Source of the DNA: Saprospiraceae bacterium
GTDB lineage: Bacteria > Bacteroidota > Bacteroidia > Chitinophagales > Saprospiraceae
Direction: 5' to 3'
DNA length: 64,000 nucleotides
NCBI GenBank assembly: GCA_016710625.1
Contig: JADJVK010000001.1
Span: 186,001-250,000, forward strand
Under the pieces are notes generated by a model. It worked only from the letters and a program-made list of their open reading frames with translations, was not told where the DNA came from and ran no database searches. A program made the translations under genes and the position numbers. How positions within the stretch are numbered: position 1 is the stretch's first letter; each line of letters opens with the position of its first letter. Positions 46,101 through 54,420 of the stretch are shown here, in pieces.

Positions 46101-46190
46101 ATAAGGACCATTTTGAGGAAAGGTTACTTGCGAAAAAGCAGGAATAATTGAAATAAATAAAATAAATATTGTAAAAAGATTATTTTTCAT
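43173..46190 (-). CDS. Exported double-domain amidohydrolase
   Basis: A 1005-residue protein with a signal peptide (MKNNLFTIFILFISIIPAFSQ) and two tandem amidohydrolase units. In the second (from about residue 560) the metal site is complete: T-P-G-I-I-D-E-H-S-H (His-x-His) and later residues S-A-N-P-I-G-G-Q and the F-N-S-D-D-A-E-M end region. In the first (about residues 45-440) the equivalent P-A-F-I-D-I-Y-T-D lacks the His-x-His, so that half is probably not catalytic. Family members hydrolyse amide or imide bonds, often imidazolonepropionase-like; the substrate is unknown. Convergent with the GCS2-CBS gene across a shared terminator. Confidence 0.85.
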   Translation of the reverse strand: MKNNLFTIFILFISIIPAFSQVTFPQNGPYDERNGWYAFTNATIVKSWNEKLENATLVIKDGKIEACGTTVTIPNGAIKVDLKGKYIYPAFIDIYTDYGIDNSQDPSSNSNRRNRGGGPNNMSSKKGAFSWNEALKTETRANELFLVNKEKAKEWLNLGFGAVVTHKTDGISRGTSVLVTLGEEKEHQVILKNKVAHQLSFKKGSSSQDYPSSLMGSIALLRQTYLDGQWYKTQNQEYNISLEAWNELQNIPQIFEVDDKLDVLRASKLGKEFGINYIIKGVGDEYQRLAEIKQAGNPLIIPLNFPDAMDVEDPLEVNGVNYGDLLHWELAPTNPGKLENAGINFSFTIYGLKKKEEFLGNLRKAISYGLSEKAALKALTATPAQMIAAENLLGSLEVGKLANFFISNDNIFLKDSKILNNWVNGKLNVQNDLEPVIPSGMYNLKMGNQTYKAMVKTSVSKPDISYKINDSTDVKIDAQLNDNLITATIQNPDKSGTTRLQGIVDNKIYGTGLSPDNNKFDWELVYLNALPTDTMSKEEKVKNNILGPVLYPFMAYGWKEKPQPANYLIKNITIWTNEQEGKLENSDLLIENGKIAKIGKNLNGGNAIVIDGTNKQLTPGIIDEHSHIAAVRGINEGTQESSAEVRIGDIINSDDINIFRQLAGGVTISHILHGSANPIGGQTQLIKLRWGYDPEAMKFEGADGFIKFALGENVKRANYQDVNNRFPQSRMGVEQVYDDYFTRARTYGNLKKSGKPYRKDLDLEAILEILDKKRFITCHSYVQSEINMLMKMAEKHNFRVNTFTHILEGYKVADKMVKHGVGGSTFSDWWAYKHEVYDAIPYNGAIMHNQGVVVAFNSDDAEMARRLNQEAGKAVMYGNVQEEEALKFVTLNPAKLMHIDNRVGSIKVGKDADVVIWSGHPLSVYSVAEKTFVDGIKFYDRSEEAKMMNQLATDKSRIIQKMLESKKAGNRVTPIKTKQHRYYHCEDTEEENNESAEYQQETHGH

Positions 46191-46292
46191 ATCGATTATT
46201 TTGAATCATTTTGCCAAATTATAAAAAATAAAAGAACCATAATCTATTTTTACAATAAATTATATTTTTTAAAATTATCAATACACCATTTT

Positions 46293-49200
46293 ATGTATCG
46301 TTTTCTCGTTTTTTGCTATTTATTATTGCCATTCACCATTTTTGCACAACAATTAGAACACAACTTGCAGAAAAAAATGAATATCAGAAGCATCGGACCT
46401 GCAGGTATGAGTGGAAGGGTAACTGCAATTGATGTGGTTCAAAAAAATTCAAAAACAATATATGTGGGAACTGCATCCGGTGGCGTTTGGAAATCTGTCA
46501 GCGAAGGTTTGAAGTGGGATCCCATTTTTGAAAAAGAATCTACCCAAGCCATTGGCTCTATTGCAATAAATCAAAAAAATAGCGATGAGATTTGGGTAGG
46601 TACAGGAGAAGGAAATCCTCGAAATTCGATGAATAGCGGAGATGGCATTTATAAATCTATCGATGGCGGAAAGACTTGGAAAAACATGGGACTTGAAAAA
46701 ACAAAAACCATACATAGGGTGATTATCCATCGTGACAACCCAGATATCGTATTCGCTGCATCTTTGGGCTCTGCATGGGGACCAAATGAAGATAGAGGCG
46801 TTTTCAGAACAACAGATGGTGGAAAAACATGGAAAAAAGTACTGTTTGTCAATGATTTGACTGGCTGTGCAGAGCTGGTGGTGGACCAAAATAACCCAAA
46901 TAAGCTCATTGCAGCCATGTGGGAATATCAAAGAAAACCTTGGACCATGAATTCAGGAGGGAAAGGTTCAGGATTGTACATTAGTTATGATGGCGGTGAA
47001 ACTTGGGCGAAAAAAACGGATGAAGATGGCTTGCCGAAAGGAGAGCTTGGAAGAATTGGTTTGGCAATCAGCCGATCAAAGCCAAATGTAGTGTATGCCT
47101 TGATTGAAGCAAAAGATAATGCACTTTACAGAAGTGATGATGGTGGGACAAAATGGCGAAAAATGGCTGACAAAAACATGGGAGACAGACCTTTTTATTA
47201 TTCTGAAATCTATGTGGATCCAAAAGATGAAAACAGGGTGTATAGCATTCATACTGTCATCACAAGAAGTGAGGATGGTGGCAGAAATTTTGACACTTGG
47301 GCAGGTTGGACGATTCATCCAGACCATCATGCCTTTTGGATTAGTCCTGATGATTCGGAATTTATAATTAATGGAAATGATGGTGGACTCAATATAACTA
47401 GAGATGGTGGAAAGTCTTGGCGGTTTATTGAAAATTTGCCAGTTGGACAATTTTATCATGTGAATGTGGACAATGCCATTCCTTATAATATTTATGGTGG
47501 GCTTCAAGACAATGGCTCTTGGGTGGGTCCTTCTAATGTTTGGAGATCTGGCGGAGTCAGAAATCAAGATTGGAAAGAAGTTTTGTTTGGTGACGGATTT
47601 GATGTGATGCCGGTAAAAAACAACAATAGATATGGCTATGCCATGTCGCAAGGAGGTGAGCTTAACTTATTTGATTTGAAAACTGGAGTAACGGAAAATT
47701 TGAAACCCGTCCATCCAGAAGGTAAGGAATTGCGATACAATTGGAACTCCGCTTTGGCACAAAATCCTTTTCATGACAATGGTATTTATTATTGCAGCCA
47801 ATACGTTCACAAGAGTTTAGATAGGGGAAAAAGTTGGGAAATCATTTCTCCAGACCTATCCACAAACGATTCTATTAAAACAAAGAAAGAGAGTGGAGGC
47901 CTCACACCAGATATTACGGGAGCAGAAAACCACTGTACTATTTTGGCTATCGCCCCAAGTCCTGTCGATGAAAATGTCATTTGGGTGGGAACCGATGACG
48001 GAAATGTACAATTAACGACAGATGGTGGTAAATCTTGGAAAAACACTGCTGGAGAAATGCCAAATTGCCCAAAAAATGCTTGGATTCCACAAATAGAAGT
48101 TTCGGTAAAAAATGCTGGAGAGGCATTTGTTGTGGTCAATCATTATCGATTTAATGATTGGAGACCTTATTTATATCATACAAAAGACTATGGAAAGTCG
48201 TGGAAAAGAATTGTAGATGATCAAAAAGTGGAGGGCTTTTGTTTATCCATCGTTCAAGATCCTGTAGAAAGCAATTTGTTGTTTTTAGGAACAGATAAAG
48301 GGTTGTATTACAGTATGGATGCTGGGAATAGTTGGACAAAATGGAAAGAATTGCCATCTGTGCCAATTTACGATATGAAAATTCATCCAAGAGATAATGA
48401 TTTGATATTAGCGACTTTCGGACGTTCTATTATGATTATGGATGATATCGTTCCACTTAGAGAATTGACAAGTTCCAATAAAAAAATCGTAGATAAACCA
48501 TTTACAGTATTCAAGCCAGCTAAAGCATATCAAGCTGATTGGAGGTCTTATGAAGGTGCTCGATTTGGGGCTGATGCCTATTTTAAAGGAGATACTAAAG
48601 GTACTGGAGCTGATATATTGGTTTGGTTGAAAAAAATAGAAAAGAAAGAAGACAAAAAAGATGATAAAACTGTTAAATCTGATTCTACAAAAACCAGTAA
48701 AAAAGAAGACAAAAAAGACGATAAGAAAAAAGCAACGATGTACGTTATTGATTGGAATAACGACACTATTCGAACCAGCAAACCAGAAGTAGATACTGGA
48801 TTTACACATATTTATTGGGGATTAGAAAGAAAAGGTGTTCGAATGCCTAATAGAAATGAGCCTAAAGAAGATGCTGATGAGCCTTGGGGAACTTCAGCAT
48901 TACCAGGTACTTACAAAATTGTTTTGGTTTATGGGGAAAATAAAGATTCAACGACTGTACAAGTCCTTCCCGATCCAAACGATGAAGCTACACCAGAATT
49001 GAGACAATTGAGATATAATGCAACAGTTGATTTTTACAAAAAGATAGAAAAGTTGACAACAGCAATGGATAGAATGAGAGAAATGGAAAAAACTATCAAA
49101 CTCATCAACGATCAATGGGTAAATGTTCCTGATTCTGTGAAAAAAGAAACAGTAAAAATGGGAGATGGTATTAAAGATTCCATTGCAAATTATAAAAAAT

Positions 49201-49469
49201 TGATTGTTGGTAGTGAGGGTGGTAAAGGAATTCAAAGAGACCCCAATACGATAAATACCTCCATATGGTATGCCTTGGGGTATTTGGGCTCAAAAACAAA
49301 TGCAACGAAAAGCAATGCTGAGCTCTCTTCTAATATGGTTACAAATAAAATTAATGAAATGGTGGAGAAGGTCAATACTTTGATCAATAAAGACTGGGTG
49401 AATTTTAAAGAAAAAGCTGAGAAAATCCCTTTTTCGTTATTCAAAAATCTAGACCCCATCAAAAAGTAA
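46293..49469 (+). CDS. Exported BNR/sortilin-like beta-propeller protein
   Basis: A 1058-residue protein with a signal peptide (MYRFLVFCYLLLPFTIFAQ) and repeated Asp-box motifs S-x-D-x-G-x-T-W (e.g. K-S-I-D-G-G-K-T-W, T-T-D-G-G-K-T-W, S-Y-D-G-G-E-T-W, T-R-D-G-G-K-S-W), the mark of BNR/VPS10-type propellers often labelled glycosyl hydrolases. They fill about residues 30-700. Then comes a low-complexity K/D/E-rich linker (about residues 785-815) and a helical C-terminal domain of about 240 residues. No T9SS sorting domain is present, so it is likely periplasmic or outer-membrane bound. It ends two bases before the M14 peptidase gene and is probably cotranscribed with it. Enzymatic activity is not proven by sequence. 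Confidence 0.85.
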   Translation: MYRFLVFCYLLLPFTIFAQQLEHNLQKKMNIRSIGPAGMSGRVTAIDVVQKNSKTIYVGTASGGVWKSVSEGLKWDPIFEKESTQAIGSIAINQKNSDEIWVGTGEGNPRNSMNSGDGIYKSIDGGKTWKNMGLEKTKTIHRVIIHRDNPDIVFAASLGSAWGPNEDRGVFRTTDGGKTWKKVLFVNDLTGCAELVVDQNNPNKLIAAMWEYQRKPWTMNSGGKGSGLYISYDGGETWAKKTDEDGLPKGELGRIGLAISRSKPNVVYALIEAKDNALYRSDDGGTKWRKMADKNMGDRPFYYSEIYVDPKDENRVYSIHTVITRSEDGGRNFDTWAGWTIHPDHHAFWISPDDSEFIINGNDGGLNITRDGGKSWRFIENLPVGQFYHVNVDNAIPYNIYGGLQDNGSWVGPSNVWRSGGVRNQDWKEVLFGDGFDVMPVKNNNRYGYAMSQGGELNLFDLKTGVTENLKPVHPEGKELRYNWNSALAQNPFHDNGIYYCSQYVHKSLDRGKSWEIISPDLSTNDSIKTKKESGGLTPDITGAENHCTILAIAPSPVDENVIWVGTDDGNVQLTTDGGKSWKNTAGEMPNCPKNAWIPQIEVSVKNAGEAFVVVNHYRFNDWRPYLYHTKDYGKSWKRIVDDQKVEGFCLSIVQDPVESNLLFLGTDKGLYYSMDAGNSWTKWKELPSVPIYDMKIHPRDNDLILATFGRSIMIMDDIVPLRELTSSNKKIVDKPFTVFKPAKAYQADWRSYEGARFGADAYFKGDTKGTGADILVWLKKIEKKEDKKDDKTVKSDSTKTSKKEDKKDDKKKATMYVIDWNNDTIRTSKPEVDTGFTHIYWGLERKGVRMPNRNEPKEDADEPWGTSALPGTYKIVLVYGENKDSTTVQVLPDPNDEATPELRQLRYNATVDFYKKIEKLTTAMDRMREMEKTIKLINDQWVNVPDSVKKETVKMGDGIKDSIANYKKLIVGSEGGKGIQRDPNTINTSIWYALGYLGSKTNATKSNAELSSNMVTNKINEMVEKVNTLINKDWVNFKEKAEKIPFSLFKNLDPIKK

Positions 49470-49470
49470 A

Positions 49471-51858
49471 ATGAATATGAAAAAATATTTTATAGTATCT
49501 CTTTTGTTAATCATCAGCTACTTCGCTTTTGCTCAAAATAATTATTCGAGAGTAAAAATAATCTTGAATGAAAAAACGACGATGCAGCGATTACATGAAC
49601 TTGGCATTGAAGTCGATCATGGTTCTTACCAAAAAGATAAATGGTTCATAAGTGATTTATCCAATTCTGATATTGAAGTACTTAGAGAATATAATATTCA
49701 ACATGAAATTCAAATTGCTGACTTAACAAAATATTATATCGAAAGAAACAACCAATCCGAACCTGCTGGAAATTCAACTTTGCGATCAGGAAGTTGCAAA
49801 CCAGCCCCACCAGAATTCAAAACACCAAATGGGTTCAATTATGGCAGTATGGGTGGTTATTTTACATATGATGAGGCAATTCGCAAAATCGATTCATTAG
49901 CCATTCTTTATCCAAATATTGTTACAAGTAAAAAACCGATAGGAACCTATAAAACTACCGAAGGTAGAGAAATTTTTTGGCTAAAAATTTCTGATAATCC
50001 AAACAAAAAAGAGGATGAACCAGAAATATTATTTGATGCACTTCACCATGCAAGAGAGCCGCTTTCCCTTTCCCAGTTAATTTATTTCATGTATTATATC
50101 TGTGAAAATTATTCCACCAACCCTGAAATTAAAAACTTGGTGGATCTGATAGAAATGTATTTTGTCCCAATTGTTAATCCAGATGGCTATGCATATAATT
50201 TCACAACGAATCCCAATGGTGGTGGTTTATGGAGAAAAAACAGAAGAGTAAATAGCAATACTTCTTTTGGAGTGGATATTAATAGAAATTATGGAAAGGG
50301 ATGGGGTTACAACAATTCTGGCTCATCAAATAACATAAACTCAGATGTTTATAGAGGTCCTTCAGCATTTAGTGAACCAGAAATTCAGGCAATGAGAGAT
50401 TTTTGTAATGACCATCAGTTTAAATTTGCCATGAATTACCATACTTATAGCAATTTATTGGTTTATCCATGGGGATATCTTTCAAAAAATTGTAACGACT
50501 CTTTATCGTTTAGAGAAATCTCTAAAAATTTGAGTAAATTCAATAAATTTAAATATGGAACTGATTTAGAAACAGTTGGCTATTCCACAAATGGAAGTAG
50601 CGATGATTGGATGTATGGCGATAGCACCACCAAACCAATGATTTTTTCCTTTACGCCAGAAGTAGGTTTAGATAATGATGGTTTTTGGCCCACTATTAAC
50701 AGGATTATTCCCTTGTGTAATGAAAGCATTTATATGAATCTCACTATTTGCAAATATTTATTGAAATATGCTACTATCGAAAATCTTACGCCTAGATTAA
50801 CAAATGATATTAACGGTCATATTTATTTCAATATCAATAAATTAGGATTAGCAAACCCATCCAATTACACCGTCAGTTTGGTACCAATAAATGGGAATGT
50901 AGCTTCTGTTGGCGGCTCAAAGTCTTATGCATCATTGAATTATGCTATTCCAGTAAAGGATAGCATTTCATACACTTTGAACAGTAATATTCCGAACAAC
51001 ACCGAAGTGAAATTTGCTCTGAAAGTGCAAGATGGAGAATTTTCAAAAACGGACACCATTAGTTTGATTTATGGAAAAATAGTTAACTTATTGAATGAGG
51101 ATTGTAGTTCATTCAAAAGCTGGAATAATAGTGGCTGGGCAATTGACACCACTTTAGGTTATTCTAATAAAAATAGTTTTGGTGAAAATCAATTTGGGAA
51201 TTATCCGAATAATTATTTTACCTCACTGAGCTCTTTACAGCCCTTGGATTTATCCAATGCTTTGCATGCTGAGCTAACTTTTAAAGGAATTTGGCAGCTA
51301 GAAAACAATTATGATTATGTCAATTTTCAAATTTCAGAAGATAACGGTTTGACATGGCAATCTATCTGTACGCCCCACAACCAAATCACAGATAACCAAT
51401 TGCTGGATAACACCGAGGTTTATACTGGAGTTGAATCCAATTGGGTGACAGAAATCATCAATTTAGATAGTTATGTGGGAAAAAAAATCTATTTGCTTTG
51501 GGATTTTTCAAGTGATAACGGATTGAATATGATGGGTTTCAACATGGATGATATAGTGGTAAACAAATTAATAGCATTTAATGTTGGCTACACTGATATT
51601 ATTGAAAACATGTTAGTTATTAGCCCAAATCCAGCTTCAAAAACAATACATTTAAAGCATATTCCACCACAAAAAGGTGGTTTTGAAATTAAAATTTACA
51701 ATAATCTTGGGGAAAAGCTTTTAGAGAAAACCCAGAAGAATAATTTTACAGCTGACGAATATACTATTGACATACAATCTTTTAAGTCTGGAATTTATTT
51801 CTTAGAATTCATTTCAGGTGAACATAATTTTACTCAAAAAATAATAATAGAGCAATAG
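49471..51858 (+). CDS. T9SS-secreted M14 zinc carboxypeptidase
   Basis: A 795-residue secreted carboxypeptidase. The start may be ATG 49471 or the one two codons later (M-K-K-Y-F-I-V-S). After the signal peptide and a prodomain of about 80 residues comes the M14 catalytic domain with zinc ligands H193-x2-E196 (in L-H-H-A-R-E-P-L), the third ligand His in M-N-Y-H-T-Y-S-N-L-L-V-Y-P-W-G, and the catalytic Glu in F-T-P-E-V-G. Beta-rich domains follow, then a Por-type sorting domain (VISPNPASKTIHLKH ... SFKSGIYFLEFISGE ... KIIIEQ). It should digest peptides outside the cell. Just downstream is a 21-bp inverted repeat. Confidence 0.92.
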   Translation: MNMKKYFIVSLLLIISYFAFAQNNYSRVKIILNEKTTMQRLHELGIEVDHGSYQKDKWFISDLSNSDIEVLREYNIQHEIQIADLTKYYIERNNQSEPAGNSTLRSGSCKPAPPEFKTPNGFNYGSMGGYFTYDEAIRKIDSLAILYPNIVTSKKPIGTYKTTEGREIFWLKISDNPNKKEDEPEILFDALHHAREPLSLSQLIYFMYYICENYSTNPEIKNLVDLIEMYFVPIVNPDGYAYNFTTNPNGGGLWRKNRRVNSNTSFGVDINRNYGKGWGYNNSGSSNNINSDVYRGPSAFSEPEIQAMRDFCNDHQFKFAMNYHTYSNLLVYPWGYLSKNCNDSLSFREISKNLSKFNKFKYGTDLETVGYSTNGSSDDWMYGDSTTKPMIFSFTPEVGLDNDGFWPTINRIIPLCNESIYMNLTICKYLLKYATIENLTPRLTNDINGHIYFNINKLGLANPSNYTVSLVPINGNVASVGGSKSYASLNYAIPVKDSISYTLNSNIPNNTEVKFALKVQDGEFSKTDTISLIYGKIVNLLNEDCSSFKSWNNSGWAIDTTLGYSNKNSFGENQFGNYPNNYFTSLSSLQPLDLSNALHAELTFKGIWQLENNYDYVNFQISEDNGLTWQSICTPHNQITDNQLLDNTEVYTGVESNWVTEIINLDSYVGKKIYLLWDFSSDNGLNMMGFNMDDIVVNKLIAFNVGYTDIIENMLVISPNPASKTIHLKHIPPQKGGFEIKIYNNLGEKLLEKTQKNNFTADEYTIDIQSFKSGIYFLEFISGEHNFTQKIIIEQ

Positions 51859-51870
51859 AGAAAAAATATT

Positions 51871-51922
51871 AATTTAAATAAATTGTTTTAAGATAATATT
51901 TTTAAAACAATTTATTTAAATT
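51871..51922. terminator. 21-bp perfect inverted repeat between the carboxypeptidase and dprA genes
   Basis: The 21 bases 51871-51891 are the exact reverse complement of 51902-51922, with a 10-base loop. The stem is almost all A-T and lies 13 bases after the carboxypeptidase stop codon. It probably ends that transcript. Its right arm overlaps a -7-like TAAATTTG. Confidence 0.65.
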
Positions 51923-51924
51923 TG
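51917..51924 (+). promoter_or_regulatory. -7 element candidate for dprA (TAAATTTG)
   Basis: TAAATTTG fits TAnnTTTG and lies 22 bases before the dprA ATG, overlapping the right arm of the inverted repeat. No TTG occurs at the proper -33 distance. Confidence 0.4.
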
Positions 51925-51945
51925 CTCCGAATTGTAACATAGAAC

Positions 51946-53043
51946 ATGAGTCAAGACCTTTTATACACTATTGCTTTGCCAAAAATTCCATCCATTGGCG
52001 CAATAACTGCAAAAAATCTGATTAGCTATTGTGGCAGTGCAGAAAATGTGTTCCGTGCCACCAAAAAGGAACTTTTGGCGATTCCTAGCATCGGACCATC
52101 AGTAGTGGAGCAAATAAAAAACCATGAGGTATTAGGAGAAGCTGAAAAAGAGCTTCATTTCATCGAAAAAAATAATATTCAGGCACTTACTTATACGGAT
52201 AAAAATTACCCACACCGACTAAAACATTATCAAGATGCACCTCTTGTATTGTATTGGAAAGGAAATGCTTCTCTCAATCATTACAGAATCGTAGCTATTG
52301 TAGGCACCAGGAAACCCACACCTTATGGGCAAAAAGTATGTGAAGAAATTGTAAATGGCTTATTCGGATATGATGTGCTGATAATTAGTGGATTAGCCTA
52401 CGGAATTGATATCACTGCCCACCGAAAATGTGTTGAATTAGGCATCCCGACCATTGGTGTATTAGGGCACGGATTAGCACAAATCTACCCTGCAGCCCAC
52501 CGCACAGTTGCCCAACAAATGATTGAAAACGGTGGTTTGCTCACCGAATACACCCATAGCGAAGGACCCGATAGAGAACATTTCCCAATGAGAAATAGGG
52601 TGATTGCTGGGATGAGCGATGCTCTAATTGTGGTAGAAACAGCCTCCAGTGGCGGCTCCATCATCAGTGCAGAATATGCAAATAACTACAATAAAGATGT
52701 GTTTGCCATACCTGGCAGGGTCAATGAGCCGTTCTCCAAAGGCTGTAATGAACTCATCAAATATAATAAGGCAACTTTGGCAGAAAATGCAGCAGACATT
52801 GCAAGACACATGAGATGGGAAGAAATGGACCATCAAAAAACCATCCAATCCTCTCTATTCGTTGAGCTCAACGAAACCGAAAAAATTGTTTTTGACATCC
52901 TGAAAAACTCTGAAGGGATGCAAGTGGACCGCCTCACCTACGAAACCAAGCTCAGCTCAAGCATAGCCGCATCTGTGCTGCTAGAAATGGAATTCAAAGG
53001 CATCGTCAAAAGCCTTCCTGGCAAAAAATATATGCTGGTTTGA
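51946..53043 (+). CDS. dprA: DNA-processing protein DprA
   Basis: Binds incoming single-stranded DNA in natural transformation and hands it to RecA. The 365-residue protein has the N-terminal SAM/helix-hairpin-helix part (IPSIGAITAKNLISYCG, IPSIGPSVVEQIK), the extended Rossmann core (I-V-G-T-R-K-P-T-P-Y-G, I-I-S-G-L-A-Y-G-I-D, L-L-T-E-Y, R-N-R-V-I-A-G-M-S-D, V-E-T-A-S-S-G-G-S) and a C-terminal winged helix. All family marks are intact. It is convergent with the WYL regulator gene, whose stop codon is only 20 bases away. Whether the cell is transformable cannot be judged from one gene. Confidence 0.96.
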   Translation: MSQDLLYTIALPKIPSIGAITAKNLISYCGSAENVFRATKKELLAIPSIGPSVVEQIKNHEVLGEAEKELHFIEKNNIQALTYTDKNYPHRLKHYQDAPLVLYWKGNASLNHYRIVAIVGTRKPTPYGQKVCEEIVNGLFGYDVLIISGLAYGIDITAHRKCVELGIPTIGVLGHGLAQIYPAAHRTVAQQMIENGGLLTEYTHSEGPDREHFPMRNRVIAGMSDALIVVETASSGGSIISAEYANNYNKDVFAIPGRVNEPFSKGCNELIKYNKATLAENAADIARHMRWEEMDHQKTIQSSLFVELNETEKIVFDILKNSEGMQVDRLTYETKLSSSIAASVLLEMEFKGIVKSLPGKKYMLV

Positions 53044-53062
53044 TTTGGCAGTGATTTTACTA

Positions 53063-54082
53063 CTAATTCTCTTCCTTTTCATAGTTTTTATAAGCCATTG
53101 CCAATCTTTTCTTGATGTTTGTTCTCAAAAACCTTGGCGATAATACCTTCATGGATTCTCCAAATCCGAGAATTTCTCGCTCTAACTCGAAATTAACAAC
53201 CACATCTATTCTGAATAAAATACCCGTATCGTTTTCTTTTAAAATTGTTTGTGAAGCATGTAAGGGTTTGGTCAAAATATAAGGGGCATTTGCTTTATTG
53301 ATGTGCAACACAACTTTGTTTGCTCTATCTTTTTCGCTTTTTGTCACACCAAGAAGATCATCAAAATATCGGTCAAAATCTACCCCTTCATATTCCACAA
53401 ATGGCTCATTCGGCAATTCTTGAAATTCAAGGATTCTGTCGAGAGCCAAATTTAATAGCGTATTACCTTTTTTAGGTTTTACGATTAGAAACCAACGATT
53501 TCGATACTCTTTTAGCAAATAAGGGAAATAAATTTGATGCTTTGATTCTTTAGCTTTGAATGATTTATATTCTATCAATAAGGATTTTTTATTCAAAACT
53601 GATTGGTATAAAGGATAGATATGCTCGATTCCTTTCAATAACTTATTGGTTTCGAACTGAATACAATTCCTACTCTGATGGGTGGTTCTATACAAATTGT
53701 TTTCAAGCTTTGAGATCATCTCCCCCATTTCATCAAAATAGCTAAACCCATTGAATTGCTTTAAAATACCAACAATTTCCTTCATTTTTTCTACATCAGC
53801 ACCATTTATCGGTATTTTGGTAATGCTATATCCCGCTTTTTCATAGGAGTAATACTTTTTTTCTTTTACAATTATGGGTGCATTATAGCCGAGTTTGTCA
53901 CTTCTCATCAATTGCAAATCTGACTGTATTGTTCGTTTTGACACCCCTTTAATTCCCTCATATTCATAAAGAGCTTCAGATACTTTTTCAATCAAATCTT
54001 CCAAAGTCCATTTTCTAAACCTGTTTTGCAAACACTGGTCTATCGTTTTGTAACGAATTAAAGCAAATTTATTTACTGACAT
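53063..54082 (-). CDS. WYL-domain transcriptional regulator of the RtcB/slipin locus
   Basis: A 339-residue regulator. Residues about 1-90 form a winged HTH (L-E-D-L-I-E-K-V, G-V-S-K-R-T-I-Q-S-D-L-Q-L-M-R). Residues about 145-235 hold the WYL domain, with the motif as R-W-F-L-I-V and the neighbouring P-Y-L-L-K-E-Y-R-N and L-A-L-D-R-I. A C-terminal WCX-like extension follows. WYL domains bind small ligands or nucleic acids and control several stress and defence loci (e.g. PafBC, BrxR). It is divergent from the tRNA-like RNA, slipin and rtcB, and its own promoter is overlapped by a 17-base palindrome, which suggests autoregulation and control of the operon. Confidence 0.9.
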   Translation of the reverse strand: MSVNKFALIRYKTIDQCLQNRFRKWTLEDLIEKVSEALYEYEGIKGVSKRTIQSDLQLMRSDKLGYNAPIIVKEKKYYSYEKAGYSITKIPINGADVEKMKEIVGILKQFNGFSYFDEMGEMISKLENNLYRTTHQSRNCIQFETNKLLKGIEHIYPLYQSVLNKKSLLIEYKSFKAKESKHQIYFPYLLKEYRNRWFLIVKPKKGNTLLNLALDRILEFQELPNEPFVEYEGVDFDRYFDDLLGVTKSEKDRANKVVLHINKANAPYILTKPLHASQTILKENDTGILFRIDVVVNFELEREILGFGESMKVLSPRFLRTNIKKRLAMAYKNYEKEEN

Positions 54083-54101
54083 CTAAAATAATATTTAAAA
54101 A

Positions 54102-54141
54102 CAAAGTTAGGAAAAACAATATAAACGCAAATGATTTGCGT
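54102..54141 (-). promoter_or_regulatory. Promoter and palindromic operator of the WYL gene
   Basis: On the minus strand TTTG (54131-54128), an 18-base spacer and TAACTTTG (54109-54102) form a Bacteroidota promoter 20 bases before the ATG at 54082. The -33 element is embedded in a perfect odd palindrome ACGCAAATGATTTGCGT (54125-54141). A regulator bound there would block the promoter. Confidence 0.65.
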
Positions 54142-54234
54142 AGTTAAAAATAAATAAAAATATTTATAAAATATTTTCTTCCTATAATATTGTTTATCAA
54201 TTTATTAAAAAATATTTAAAAAATATATTTTATT

Positions 54235-54273
54235 ACGCAATTCGTCTGCATAGATGCAATTGCATATTTGCAT
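54235..54273 (+). promoter_or_regulatory. Array of operator half-sites upstream of the tRNA-like RNA
   Basis: Near-copies of the octamer from the palindrome recur in both orientations: ACGCAATT (54235-54242), ATGCAATT (54254-54261, part of the palindrome ATGCAATTGCAT at 54254-54265) and ATTTGCAT (54266-54273). They lie just upstream of the structured RNA, where the rightward promoter must be. I do not see a consensus -7/-33 pair for that promoter; a TTTG at 54267-54270 and a TTCTTTG at 54295-54301 are candidates with a 23-24-base gap. Confidence 0.5.
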
Positions 54274-54301
54274 TATCAATAACGAAAAGATCAGTTCTTT
54301 G

Positions 54302-54420
54302 AAAATAACAAATTAGCAAGGCTAGTTTTTAAGATATCAATCGAGTCTAGTTGTGTGTTTCTGTATAACACTATTGTCGTAGGTAGTGCTGGATTAGTAT
54401 GCTGTCTTACGATTCAACTT
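54302..54420 (+). ncRNA. Upstream part of the structured leader
   Basis: Several pairings are possible: CACTA (54369-54373) with TAGTG (54384-54388), TCGTA with TACGA further in, and a run resembling ATCAATCGAG near 54336-54345 with CTTGATTTGAT (54418-54428). The last would compete with the outer stem of the tRNA-like RNA. Just before it, AGTTCTTTGAAAA (54293-54305) recalls the leader of Bacteroidota rRNA operons. I cannot tell where the transcript begins. Confidence 0.4.

Noticed and set aside
46449..46931. Minus-strand open frame of 160 codons inside the BNR propeller gene
   Set aside because: Its openness follows from the Asp-box repeat codons on the plus strand; no family resemblance.
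48640..48735. K/D/E-rich tandem-like stretch in the BNR protein as a mobile repeat
   Set aside because: Copies are imperfect and short, typical of a low-complexity linker between domains.
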